Shown piece after piece: positions 42,001 to 53,300 of a stretch of 64,000 nucleotides of DNA (the stretch's first letter is position 1; each line of letters begins with the position of its first letter). Below the pieces are notes generated by a model. That model was not told the DNA's origin, searched no databases, and saw only the letters and a list, made by a program, of their open reading frames with translations. The position numbers were made by a program, and so were the translations under genes. The stretch lies in the NCBI GenBank assembly GCA_036794825.1, contig DAIRGA010000027.1:4912-68911 (forward strand), written 5' to 3'. The DNA is from RZYY01 sp036794825. Lineage in GTDB: Bacteria > Bacteroidota > Bacteroidia > Bacteroidales > 4484-276.

Positions 42001-45000
42001 GCGGTATCGCACAAAACATTACTGAATCGCGGAAAGCAGCCATAGAGATTAAAGAAAGCGAAGAGAAATACCGCATGCTGTTCAATGCCAATAAAGACAG
42101 CATCTCAATTTTCTATCTGAGCGAGGATGGGCAGCCTTCTGATTTTATTGAGATGAATGAAGCCGGATCACAAATTACCGGTTATGACAGGGAGGAACTG
42201 CTTAAAATGAAAGTAAGCGACATTGAAGTTCCGGCTTCTGCTGCTGAAGTAGCCGAGAGGATCAAAATCCTGAAAGAAAAAGGCGAAGCCAGCTTTGAAT
42301 CCAAATTAAAGAAAAAGAATAGAGAATTGATTGACATCGAGGCAAAAGCATTGCTTATAAGTTATAATAACCGCCCGGCGTTGCTCAATATAACCAGAGA
42401 TATTACCACGCGTAAGAAAGCCGCGAATGAATTACGCACCACTGCTGATAGGCTTCGGCTGGCTAATATGGCAACCAACGATGTGATTTGGGATTGGGAT
42501 GTAATCCGGGATACCCAACAATGGAACGAAGCTGGAACAAAAGTTTTTGGATGGACTGAAATTGTTGAACGACCGGTAAATGCGCATTGGTGGGTAGAAA
42601 GAGTACACCCGGATGACCAGCTTAGGGTACATGACTCTTTCTTTGCGGTTGTAAATAATCCCAAACTTAATGTATGGTCTGACGAGTACCGCTTCCTCAA
42701 AACCGACAATACCTATGCGTATGTTATGGATCGGGGTCATGTGCTGCGCGACATCGAAGGAAATACTGTAAGAATGGTTGGTGCAATGCAGGATATTACC
42801 GAACGTAAGCGCGCTGAGGAATCACTACGAAAATCAGAAGAATACCACCGTCAGCAGACCTCTTTCCAGAGGGTCTTAATGGATATCTCCAACTCTTACA
42901 TCAACGTTGTTGAAGAAGATTTTGATAAAATCATCAATCAGTCCTTAGCCGAACTTGGTCAGTATATGAATGCTGACCGTTGCTATATTTTTGCTCTTGA
43001 CTACAATCATGAGATAGCAAAAAACACACACGAGTGGTGTGCCGATGGCATCGAACCCCAAATAGATCGGCTCCAAAACACTCCATTTGAAGTGTTTCCT
43101 GAATTGCTTCCAAAATTCAGGAAGGGTGAAAGCATTTATATAAATGATGTGCTGCAGCTTGCGGATGAGGACAGCCTAAGACAACTCCTGGAGCCACAGG
43201 GTATTAAAAGCATGATTGCCGTACCGGTGATGAAAGAAGGTGAGTGTAACGGATTTCTCGGCTTCGATTCTGTGCGCCACCATCACGTTTACACCAAAAC
43301 CGAGGAAAACCTCCTGAGGGTTTTCTCCCGGATGCTTACCGATGTCCAGTTGCGCCTCGATTACGAGAGGCAGATTCGCCTAAGTAACGAAAAATACCGG
43401 ATCGTAGCCGACAACACTATTAGCTGGGAGTTCTGGGAATCGCCCGATGGGGAATTTCTGTACAACTCGCCATCCTGCGAAAAAATTACCGGATTCAAAC
43501 CACACGAACTGGAAAAAAATTACGAATTATTCCTTGCTATGATCCATCCCGACGACCGCGAATCCTACAGGAATCATCAGCATGAAATTTCTGAGGAACG
43601 TAAATTGCGGAATCTTCATTTCAGAATCATCAAACCAGATGGCGGAATCAGGCACATTGAGCATCAGTGCCTCGCAGTTTTTTCATCCGACGGCGCCTAC
43701 ATGGGAATCAGAGGAAGTAATACCGATATTACCGAAAGGATACAAGCAGAAGAGATGGTTCGCCAAAGCCGTGCACTGCTAAATACGTCTCAGCAACTCG
43801 CCCACGTTGGGGGCTGGGAATGGGATGTCGAGGACGAGACAATGACCTGGACTGATGAGACTTACCACATTCATAAAATTGACCCTGATTCCACGATGCC
43901 TGGTTCGCCTGAGCACATCAAAATGAGCACAAAATGCTATGATCCGGACGATCGCAAGGTTATCGAATCTGCTTTCCTTCGTTGTGCCAAAGAGGGGATT
44001 GCTTACGATCTGGAGTTCCCTTTGACTCAGACCGACGGCTGCCGTATCTGGATCCGCACTATGGGAAAGGCTGTTATGAGCGGCAATCGTGTGGTTAAAG
44101 TTACCGGAACTATTATGGATATCACCGAGCGTAAGCAGGCCGAAGAAGAGATTTTGCTTGGCAAGCAGCGGCTTGAATCCTTCCTCGGTATCAGCCGCAC
44201 TATGACCGAAACGTTGGAAATGGAGAAAATCATGCAAATTATCGTTGACAATGCCACACGAGTCATGGGGCTGGGTAGCGGCGCCATTTACCTGAAAACT
44301 GACGAAAAAACGATTAAACTGGCAGCCACAACCCCGGCACTTCCAACTGATTTTCCTGATGAACTTCGAATTGCGCACATTAATAATCATCCGCATATTG
44401 CGAGATCATTGGCAACCGGCCGCTATGTTTTAATACCCGATGCCCTAAACGCAGAACTCACTGAAGCCGAGGAGGAAATTGTAAAAATCAGAGTACTAAG
44501 AACAAATTTGTATTTGCCGGTGCGGCTCAGGGAAAAATCTCTTGGAATATTAATATTATCATCAGTAAATGATACATACGATTTCTCCGAAGACGAAATC
44601 CACTTGTTGCAGGGATTTGCCAACCAGGCTGCGAATGTTATTGATAATGTGAACAATTATGAGAGATTGAAGAGCTATGCGGAAGAACTCGAAAGGGAGA
44701 TTTTGCAGCGCAAGGAAGCCGAAAAAGCGCTGCGTGAGAGCGAGTATTTTGCCAATGCTATTGCCGACAATACTCCTGCACTGACCTATCTGTGGGACGT
44801 TCAATCGAACAAAAACATCTGGAGCAATCGGCTATATAAAGATTACTTTGAACCGTTTTCGTCGGAAGGCAACTACCTGACCATGCAAGATATAGAAAGA
44901 ATTTTTCATCCTGGTGATTTTGCTTTGCTGTATGACAAGACGCTCGAAATGATTGCTAATAAGGAAATATCAACATGCCAGCTCGAAATTAGACACAAAA

Positions 45001-47378
45001 CCAATCAGGGCTGGAAATGGATGAATGCAATATCCTCTGTTTTTAAAATGGATGAAAACGGAATAGCAACGCAAATACTTGGCGCACTCTTCGATATTAA
45101 CGATCGCAAGCGTGCTGAGGAGGTCATCAAACAAAATGAAGAGCGTTTCAGGCAGGTTGCCGAAACCAATCAAACCGTTATTTGGGAACTCGATATTAAT
45201 TATATTTTTTCATACGTAAGCCCGATATCAGGGGAAATCTGGGGCTATAAACCTGAAGACCTGGTGGGCAAGGTTTGCTACTTCGACCTGCATCCGGATA
45301 AAGGACGCGAGGCTTTTATCGAAGAAACCATGAGGTTCGTGAAAGAAACCGGTTCGTTCCGCGATTTTCTTAACCCCATCCAGAAACCTGATGGCAGCAT
45401 TATCTGGGCATCCTCCAACGGGCGGCCGGTGCTTGATGAGCACGGCAATATTGCCGGTTACCGGGGTTCCGACCAGGATGTAACCGATCGTATCAATGCG
45501 GAAAAAGAGCTGCGTAAGTTCAAAACCATCTCCGACCAGGCCAATTATGGAACAGCAATCGTTGACCTTGAAGGGAATGTAATTTATGTAAATGATCATT
45601 TTGCACAAATGCATGGTTGGGCTGCAAATGACCTGCTGGGAAGGAACCTCACTGTTTTTCATAACGAGGAGCAACTCCCGCAGGTTTATAGTTTACTCGG
45701 AATATTAAAAGCTGAAGGCAGTTTTTCGGCACAGGAAGTTGACCATGCAAGAAAAGATGGTTCTGTTTTCACCGCCCTGATGAATGCATCGGTTATTTTT
45801 AATGAAAAAGGTGAACCTTTATTCATGACTACAACGGCTATTGATATCACTGAGATCAAAGCAGCCAGGCTGGATTTGCTGAAACTCACCCAGGCGGTGG
45901 TACAAAGTCCCGTTAGTATCATTATTACCGATACAAATGGTATAATTGAATATGTGAATCCGGCTTTTACCAAAATAAGTGGTTATCATTCAGAGGAAGT
46001 AATAGGGCAACATACACGGATTTTCAATTCAGGTCGCCATTCGGCTGAAATATTTGAAGAACTGTGGAGTGTTATTCATGAAGGAAAAACCTGGCAGGGA
46101 GAACTTTTGAACAAAAAGAAAAACGGTGAACTTTACTGGGAAAAAGCGACCATCACATCCATACGTAACGAACAGGGCGATATGATTAGATTTTTGGCCA
46201 TTAAGGAAGACATCAGCGAGCAAAAAAAACTGATGGAAGACCTGATCATCGCTAAAGAAAAAGCCGAAGAGAGCAACCGACTGAAGACTGCTTTTATGAA
46301 CAACATTTCGCATGAGGTGCGCACCCCGCTCAACGGCATTCTGGGATTTGGTAGTATTATTATGGATGGGGATATAAATCATGAGGAAAAACTTAACTAC
46401 TTTCAGTTTATAAAGAAAAACAGCGACCGCCTGCAGCAAACCATCACCGATATAATGGACATTTCGGAGTTGAAGGCCGGAACCCTGAAACCCAACATAT
46501 CAGAAGTAAACGTGCATACCATCCTGACGAAATTGCACGAAAGAACCACTGCACTTTGTTCACAGAGGAACATTCTGGTAACCATGGAGATACCTGACGA
46601 ATACAGGAACACTACCCTGATTACCGATGAAGAGTTGTTTGGTAAAATTCTGATCCAGCTTCTCAACAACGCTGAGAAATTTACTCAACACGGCAGAATT
46701 ATTCTTGGCATGGAAATCCTGCAGAACGAAGCAAAGTTTTTTGTAAAGGACACCGGGCAGGGGATTTCTTCCGATAAACTGGATATGATATTCGAACCCT
46801 TCATGCAGGAGGACAACTCAACAACCCGGGGACACGAGGGTTCAGGCCTCGGGCTTGCCATTGCCAGGGGGATGGTGGAATTACTCGGAGGTAAGATATG
46901 GGTTGAATCAGAGAAAAATGCAGGTTCTGTGTTTTATTTCACGCTGCCGCTGCGCTTTGGAAAAACAAAACCCGAAGCTGCAAAAACCATAATGCATCAG
47001 CCCGGGTCAACCAAACCACTGATTCTGATTGCAGAGGATGACCACTCCAACTATCTGTTTATCAAAGCAGTGCTGCAAAAAGGCGGATACAATACCCTTC
47101 ACGCGGTAAACGGAGAGGAAGCAGTGAAAATGTGCCGTGATTATCCGGAAATCACGTTAATTCTTATGGACATCAAAATGCCGGTAATGAACGGAATAGA
47201 GGCGATGAAAATAATAAGGGAGTTTATGCCGGAAATACCCATTATTGCTACAACTGCCTACGCACAGACGGGCGATAAGCACCGGTTTATATCCGAAGGA
47301 TGCAACGATTACCTCTCAAAACCCATGAACTTATCCGATTTAAAAGCGATACTTGCAAAATGGACTACTAACTTATGA
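39024..47378 (+). CDS. Giant cytoplasmic hybrid histidine kinase 1: 16 PAS, 2 GAF, HisKA, HATPase, REC
   Basis: 2784 residues from ATG 39024, chosen because it aligns with the start of kinase 2; TTG 38991 would add 11 residues. Reading the repeated PAS end-marks (DITERK-type) I count ten PAS domains, GAF (~1280-1450), two PAS, GAF (~1717-1890), four PAS, then HisKA with SHEVRTPLNG (His2430), HATPase with DTGQGIS and GSGLGLAIARG, and a receiver with LMDIKMPVMNG (Asp2716). No signal peptide or membrane span. It would autophosphorylate His2430 and pass phosphate to its own Asp2716, then probably to an Hpt protein elsewhere. The stop overlaps the start of kinase 2 as ATGA. No dedicated output gene lies nearby. 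Confidence 0.93.
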   Translation: MKDNFFKTLIANSPFGFAYHKILLNEAGDPVDYEFLEVNKAFEELTGLKVAGIAGKKVSDVLHGIRQSSFNWVAFFGKVALEGGEEVFEQYSEPLNRWYKVQAYSPEKYYFATVFTDITAEKVQSERLSKTEKRYRGLIESQSDLIVRVDNQNRFTFVNDAYCRTFGKTPEELIGNSFFPLVHEDDREATAKTLEQLKTAPYRCYIEQRAMTVNGWRWLAWEDNAILDEKGSILEVQGVGRDITLQKENEESLSKQAASLQALISGTPAVIYSFKMKDGLPDAHYISENVKHVLGYAPEDFYHNFAFWRSCIHPDDMAKLAARLSQETSFLIPGQQGTSEYRFKDSSGNYRWISDRHKTISSNTGETEVVGVWFDVTEEKQKTEELNQYKQRLTLAQTFAKTGSWEYDIETGKLFWSKECEALFGLKEGTFEGTFEDFLKRVHPDDRNYVLSVNNPITELKEGIPLSYEHRIIHAGGNVIWVKETAGVVNDHTGAPLKIIGFIADITQQKIAEEAIENEEKLQQIVNNINGVFWLRSADRFEMLYVSPSIEPLFGITQQELYANPYAFTDAVHRDDKEKVGKALATFLKTGVFSEEYRIVKPDGEIRWMASNAFPVKNETGETIRFAGIVNDITKQKESEIAEREHGEKLNALIEAMPDIYFMMDRQGVYHDVITADPSKLLVPPEMVIGRNIADFFETHEVERQLGYYEICLNEQRLVTFEYELLIENKPMYFEARLSPVNDEMLLAVVRDITQQKQLAEDLRNELEFREFLFETNKDGMVIFDDDHKVIDVNTEFCQMLGYTSDEMKQLHTWDFDSLLDENKVRDEFNPEGEIFSTFESVHRRKDGSTYDVEVSARSIRWKGQRLVVCSCRDITERIAAAKQLEASGKKYRQLVESINDVLFTLDEKGTITYMSPVVKSLTGFEAEKYTGAHFSEFIHPEHLDEIMNEFYQLKFGKTHPSEYRILTKSGEDVWVKSHTKPGVNEYGQIEYRGIAQNITESRKAAIEIKESEEKYRMLFNANKDSISIFYLSEDGQPSDFIEMNEAGSQITGYDREELLKMKVSDIEVPASAAEVAERIKILKEKGEASFESKLKKKNRELIDIEAKALLISYNNRPALLNITRDITTRKKAANELRTTADRLRLANMATNDVIWDWDVIRDTQQWNEAGTKVFGWTEIVERPVNAHWWVERVHPDDQLRVHDSFFAVVNNPKLNVWSDEYRFLKTDNTYAYVMDRGHVLRDIEGNTVRMVGAMQDITERKRAEESLRKSEEYHRQQTSFQRVLMDISNSYINVVEEDFDKIINQSLAELGQYMNADRCYIFALDYNHEIAKNTHEWCADGIEPQIDRLQNTPFEVFPELLPKFRKGESIYINDVLQLADEDSLRQLLEPQGIKSMIAVPVMKEGECNGFLGFDSVRHHHVYTKTEENLLRVFSRMLTDVQLRLDYERQIRLSNEKYRIVADNTISWEFWESPDGEFLYNSPSCEKITGFKPHELEKNYELFLAMIHPDDRESYRNHQHEISEERKLRNLHFRIIKPDGGIRHIEHQCLAVFSSDGAYMGIRGSNTDITERIQAEEMVRQSRALLNTSQQLAHVGGWEWDVEDETMTWTDETYHIHKIDPDSTMPGSPEHIKMSTKCYDPDDRKVIESAFLRCAKEGIAYDLEFPLTQTDGCRIWIRTMGKAVMSGNRVVKVTGTIMDITERKQAEEEILLGKQRLESFLGISRTMTETLEMEKIMQIIVDNATRVMGLGSGAIYLKTDEKTIKLAATTPALPTDFPDELRIAHINNHPHIARSLATGRYVLIPDALNAELTEAEEEIVKIRVLRTNLYLPVRLREKSLGILILSSVNDTYDFSEDEIHLLQGFANQAANVIDNVNNYERLKSYAEELEREILQRKEAEKALRESEYFANAIADNTPALTYLWDVQSNKNIWSNRLYKDYFEPFSSEGNYLTMQDIERIFHPGDFALLYDKTLEMIANKEISTCQLEIRHKTNQGWKWMNAISSVFKMDENGIATQILGALFDINDRKRAEEVIKQNEERFRQVAETNQTVIWELDINYIFSYVSPISGEIWGYKPEDLVGKVCYFDLHPDKGREAFIEETMRFVKETGSFRDFLNPIQKPDGSIIWASSNGRPVLDEHGNIAGYRGSDQDVTDRINAEKELRKFKTISDQANYGTAIVDLEGNVIYVNDHFAQMHGWAANDLLGRNLTVFHNEEQLPQVYSLLGILKAEGSFSAQEVDHARKDGSVFTALMNASVIFNEKGEPLFMTTTAIDITEIKAARLDLLKLTQAVVQSPVSIIITDTNGIIEYVNPAFTKISGYHSEEVIGQHTRIFNSGRHSAEIFEELWSVIHEGKTWQGELLNKKKNGELYWEKATITSIRNEQGDMIRFLAIKEDISEQKKLMEDLIIAKEKAEESNRLKTAFMNNISHEVRTPLNGILGFGSIIMDGDINHEEKLNYFQFIKKNSDRLQQTITDIMDISELKAGTLKPNISEVNVHTILTKLHERTTALCSQRNILVTMEIPDEYRNTTLITDEELFGKILIQLLNNAEKFTQHGRIILGMEILQNEAKFFVKDTGQGISSDKLDMIFEPFMQEDNSTTRGHEGSGLGLAIARGMVELLGGKIWVESEKNAGSVFYFTLPLRFGKTKPEAAKTIMHQPGSTKPLILIAEDDHSNYLFIKAVLQKGGYNTLHAVNGEEAVKMCRDYPEITLILMDIKMPVMNGIEAMKIIREFMPEIPIIATTAYAQTGDKHRFISEGCNDYLSKPMNLSDLKAILAKWTTNL

Positions 47379-50300
47379 AAAATCAAAACTTTTACCAACA
47401 ATCAATCCGCGTCGCCCCCTTTGGCTATGCCTGTTATCAAATCATCCGGGATGATCCGGGCAACCCCTGCAACTTCAAAGCCATCGGACTGAACGATGCG
47501 TTCGAAAGGCTCACAGGGCACAACAAGGAAGATATCCTCGGAAATACGCTGCGGGTAGCCTTTCCTGATCCTGAAACCTCATTTTCGGGATTGCGCAGCC
47601 TCTTCGACAAGGTAGCGGCTGAAAATGCACCTGCCGGGATGGAGTATTACTTTGCCGAAACCGGCAGATGGTTGTTGGTGAATGCCTGGCATACCGACCC
47701 TTCCCATATTGCTGTTACCCTTAACGATATTACCGCTGGCCGGCAATCAATAGAAGCCGGTTGCCTGAAAGAAGTACAGCAACATGCCTTTTGGGACAAC
47801 AACCTCTTTGGGGTGATGATTGCCGATAAAAATGGCAATTATGTGGACGCCAACGACGAAGTATGCCGCATGACCGGTTACAGTTGCGAAGAGCTGAAAA
47901 GCATGAACGTATTAAGCCTCATTGATCGTGAGAAAATTGAAGACGCCAGAATCCATTTTGAGCAAATCCTTAAAACCGGAAGAGCATACGGCGAACTGGC
48001 CTATTTTTCCAAAAACGGTGAAAAACGCTGGTGGAATGTAGTTGCAACCCGGCTATCCGATGATTATTTTCTTGGGTTGCATGAAGACATTACAAGCCGC
48101 AAACAAATGGAACTGGAGCTGTCGCAAAAGGTGGAGCTCAACAAAAAACTGCTTGCCAGCATACCCGATATAGTGATTCAAACCAACCTCGAAGGAGTCA
48201 TCACTTTTATAAATGAGCCTGAGTTTATTGATTATCCGTTTATTACCTCCGAACAATTGATAGGAAGGAATATCCTTTCGTTCGTTGCCCCCAGCGACCT
48301 TGACCGTATGGAAGAGAATGTGAGGCTGATGTTTGAAAAACCGCTCGGCATCAAAGAGTATGCACTTCGCTTTGGCGATATGCTGGAAATTATCTGTGAA
48401 GCCAACGGAGATGTCCTCCGCGATGAACATGGAAACCCGACAGGTATGGTTTTCGTGATCAGGGACATCACCAACCGAAAGAAAGCTGAAAAGGCCCTGG
48501 CTGAGAGCGAAGAACGTTTCCGGCTGATGATCAAGAATATCTCAGCAATAATTGTAACAATTGATAAAGATGGCATCCAACAATTTGTAAGCCCGGTTGC
48601 AGAAAAAATAACAGGATACACACAGGAGGAGCTAACAGGAAAATCCATATCAGAAGTGATTCATCCTGACGATCTGCCGCAGGTCATAAAAGCCTGGGAA
48701 GAAGGAACAGGAAATCCAAACATAGAGATTACCGTTCGATACCGGCATATTCATAAAACCAAAGGATGGGTGTATTTAGAGACAGTGGGCCAGAGCTTTT
48801 TGAACGAACCTGCCGTGAACGCCGTAATTGCAATCGTGCACGACATCACCGAACGCAAACAGGCTGAAGAGGACCTGAAGGAAAACGAATTAAAATTCCG
48901 GACGCTTTACGAAAATTCGGGCGATGCCATTTTTATCATGAAAGGTGATACCTTCATTGACTGCAACCTGCGAACGCTTGAAGTTTACGGTTGTCAGACA
49001 CGCGATCAGATTCTGGGGCATACACCCTTTGAGTTCTCTCCCGCCGTTCAGCCTGATGGGCGTGATTCACGGGATTATGCACTCGAAATCATTGCAGCGG
49101 CAAATACCGGGCAAACACAGTTCTTCGAGTGGGCACACACAAAACTTGACGGTACACCTTTTACAGCCGAAGTCAAGCTGAATAAACTGGAACTCAACGG
49201 CCAGAAATTGTTGCAGGCAATTGTGCGGGACATTAGAGAACGCAAACAGGCAGAGGCAGAACTCCTGAAAACCCAGAACATCTTAGCAGAAAAAGAAGCG
49301 CAATACCGGATATTGGCAGAGAATTCCCAGGATCTGATTTATGTTTATTGTTTAGTACCTAAACCCCATTACGAATACATTTCTCCATCTTGTTTTCAGC
49401 TCACGGGGTACTTGCCGGAGGAAGGGTATGCGGATCCTTTCACCTACCACAAGTTTATTAATACGCCGGAGGGTATAGAAAAGTTCACACAGTTTTTGTT
49501 TGACCCTGATCAACCCAAGGTGATTGAAGAAGAATGGCTAAGGAAGGATGGCAAGCGGGTTTGGGTAGAGCAGATGGTAAGCAGGAATTTTGACGCAAAC
49601 GGCAATTTGATTTCATTTCAAAGCACGGTTAGAGATATTACGGAGCGCAATCGTTCGGAGGAGGTTATCAGAACAGAGCGTATGCGGCTTGCCGGAATCA
49701 TCGAAGGCACCAATGCAGGTACCTGGGAGTGGAATGTAAAGACCGGTGAACTCATACTCAATGAACGATGGGCTGAAATTATCGGGTATTCTCTGGAAGA
49801 ACTGGGCACGGTTTCGTTCGAAACATGGACGCAACACGCACACCCCGATGATTTGAAACAAAGCAATGAACTTCTCGGAAAGCATTTCAGCGGCGAGTTG
49901 GATTACTATGAGTTCGAATCGCGGATGCTTCACAAAAACGGCGCCTGGGTGTGGGTTCTTGACCGTGGTAAAGTTACAACCTGGTCGCACGACGGTAAAC
50001 CGCTTATGATGTTCGGAACACACCAGGACATTACCAAACGTATGCAGGCGGTGGACGAACTCAAAGCAAGCGAAAGGAAATTCCGCGAACTTTCGACTCT
50101 GATGCGCCTAATGACCGACAATATGCCCGATATGCTCTGGGCCAAAAACCTGAATAAAGAATATATTTTCGCCAACAAAGCAATCTGCAACAACTTGCTC
50201 AGCGCAGTTAATACCGAAGAACCACTGGGGAAAACCGATATGTTTTTTGCCACCCGCGAGCGCAACTCCCAACCCGACAATCCGCTATGGCATACCTTCG

Positions 50301-53300
50301 GCGAAATATGCAGGGATTCGGATTCCATTACTCTGGAGGAACTGAAACCCACGCAGTTTGATGAGTTTGGGAATGTGAAAGGCAAATTCCTTTTCCTCGA
50401 TGTTCATAAAGCTCCGTTGTGCGATGATAATGGAGAGCTTATCGGGATAGTGGGTTCGGCAAGAGATGTCACGGCTGCCAAAGAAACCGAAAATCAACTG
50501 AGAAAACTCTCGCAGGCCGTCGAGCAAAGCCCTGCAATTATCATCATAACCGATCCTGAAGGTAAGATTGAATATGTAAATCCGAAGTTTTGCGAAATCA
50601 CCGGTTTTACCCCCGAAGAATCAAAGGGGCATAACTATAGCGCCTTCTCGACAGACGAAATGCCGGAGAGTGTTGTTAAGGAACTCTGGAAAACGATTAA
50701 CGCAGGCAATGAGTGGAAAGGAGAATTCCACAACAAAAAGAAAAACGGCGAACTTTATTGGGAGTCTGTTTCCATCTCACCCATATACAACAACGAGGGA
50801 ACCATCACCAATTTTCTCGCTGTTAAAGAAGACATTACACAACGCAAATCTACTGATCTGGAAGTAGAAAGAAATCGTGCAGAACTAAAAGCAATATATG
50901 AAAACGCACCGGTAATGATGGCAGTGATTGACCAAAACAGAAATTTACTTTTTGCCAATCCTGCATTCACAAACTTTACCGGGGTACCCGAAGCAGAGCT
51001 TATCGGTGGCCGGGCATGTGGCGTTTTTGGTTGCATTAATGCATTTGATGATCCACAAGGTTGTGGCTTTGGATCGCAATGTAAAGCGTGTATGCTGCTT
51101 AAATCCATCGAAGATTCATTCTTAACCGGCAAAACACATAAAGATATTGAATACAACACCACGCTGAAGTGTAATAACACTTTAAAAGAGATTTCGCTGA
51201 TAGGGTCTACCGCACCAATAAATTTTGCAGGGAAAAGCTTGCTTTTATTGAGTTTCGTTGATATTTCCGATCGCAAACATACCGAAAGCCAGCTCAGGAA
51301 ACTTTCACAAGCCGTCGAGCAAAGCCCAGCCAGTGTGGTGATCACCAACCTTGATGGAACCATCGAATATGTAAACCCAAAATTTACCGAAATTACAGGT
51401 TACACACCGGAAGAAGCCATCGGGCAAAAAATGAGTTTACTCAAATCAGGAAAACTGCCCGATCCTGTTTATGCAAAACTCTGGAAAACCATATCATCAG
51501 GCAGGAACTGGAAGGGCGAGCTCCACAACAAAAAGAAAAACGGTGAGTATTTCTGGGAATTTGCGCTGATTTCACCCATAAAAAACGAGAAAGGCGAAAT
51601 ATCGCATTATCTCGCAGTAAAGGAGGACATTACAGAGCGTAAAGCGCTTGAAGAGAGGCTTAACCACCAAACCCGGTTGCGGGAATTACTGATGGAAATT
51701 TCTTCAGGATTTATCAATATTCCGCTCGAAAAGGTTGATGAAGCAATCAATGACGCTCTGGCCAAAATGGCCCAGTTTGTACATGCCGACCGCTCTTATA
51801 CGTTTGATTACGATTGGGAAAATGACATTTGCAACAACATTTTCGAATGGTGCGAAGAAGGTATCAGCGCCGAAATCAACAATCTTCAGCAGGTGCCGCT
51901 TGCCATGATGCAGGATTGGGTTGAGGCACACAAAAAAGGCGAACCCATGTATGTACCTGATGTATTCGCATTGCCTCATGGCGCTGTCAGGGACATTCTG
52001 GAACCACAGGGAATCAAAAGTGTTCTCTCGGTTCCAATGATGAACGAAAACCAATGCATAGGATTTGTGGGATTCGATTCGGTACGCGAGCACCATGAAT
52101 ATACCAGCACCGAAGTGCATTTACTCCGGGTATTTGCGCAGTCACTGGCAAATATTAAATTGCGCAAAGAAATGGTTGAACAACTGCTAAATGCCAAAGC
52201 CCTTGCTGAGGAAAGTGAAGAAAAACACCGCAGCCTGATCGAGCAGATGCTTGAGGGGCTTGTTGTTGACGATGGCAATGGGATCATCCTCTTTGCAAAT
52301 CCCATGTTTTGCAAAATGACCGGATACAGCGAGAACGAACTGCTCGGAAAATCTGCGTACGAGTTGTTGCTGCAAAAGCATGATATCGAGAAGGTCAGGA
52401 TGAAGGATGACGAACGAAAAAGAAACATCACAGATCAATATGAACTCGATGTAATTACAAAATCAGGTGAAGTACACACATTCTATTTTCATGCAACGCC
52501 AGTTCTGGATAAAAAAGGCAATGTAACGGCATCAATGTCAACCGTAACGGATATTACTGAGCGTAAAAGAGACCAGGAGAAAATCAGGATCACCAAAGAT
52601 ACCTACGAAAGTATTTTCAATTCCGTTTCGGAGGCAATTTATGTTCTCGACGAAAACGGATATTTCATTGACGTAAATCGTGGTGCTGAAATAATGTATG
52701 GTTTTAACCGTGAGGAATTAATAGGTAAAAGTCCTGCCGAGATTACTGCGCCGGGAGTGAATGACCTGGATTTGGTTATGAAAACTATTCAAGAAGTCAG
52801 GGAAACAGGAATTTCCAGGAGTTTTGAGTTTTGGGGGCAACGGAAAAACAGTGAAATATTCCCAAAAGATGTTAATCTTAACAGGGGGAAGTATTTTGGT
52901 AAAGATCATATCATTGCCACTGCCCGTGATATTACAGAGCGTAAAAGAGGGGATACTGCACGGATCATACAGTACAATATTGCCCGCTCAATCCACACGT
53001 CAAAAAATGCAGCAGACCTGCTTGAAACCATCAGGCAGGAACTTGGCCAGCTCTTTGATACCACAAACTTTTTTGTAGCCAGGTACAACCCGGAAAAAGA
53101 TACCCTCAGGCAACTGATTTTCTGTGATGAAATGGATAGCTTTGATGAGTGGGATGCGAATCAGTCAATCTCGGGGCAGGTAGTGAAATCCGGAAAAACA
53201 ATATTTCTACGGGGAGATGAAGTCAATAACTTCAGTATGCATCACAACCTTGAAATGCTGGGTACCGATTCGGCCTGCTGGCTTGGGGTTCCTGTGGTTA

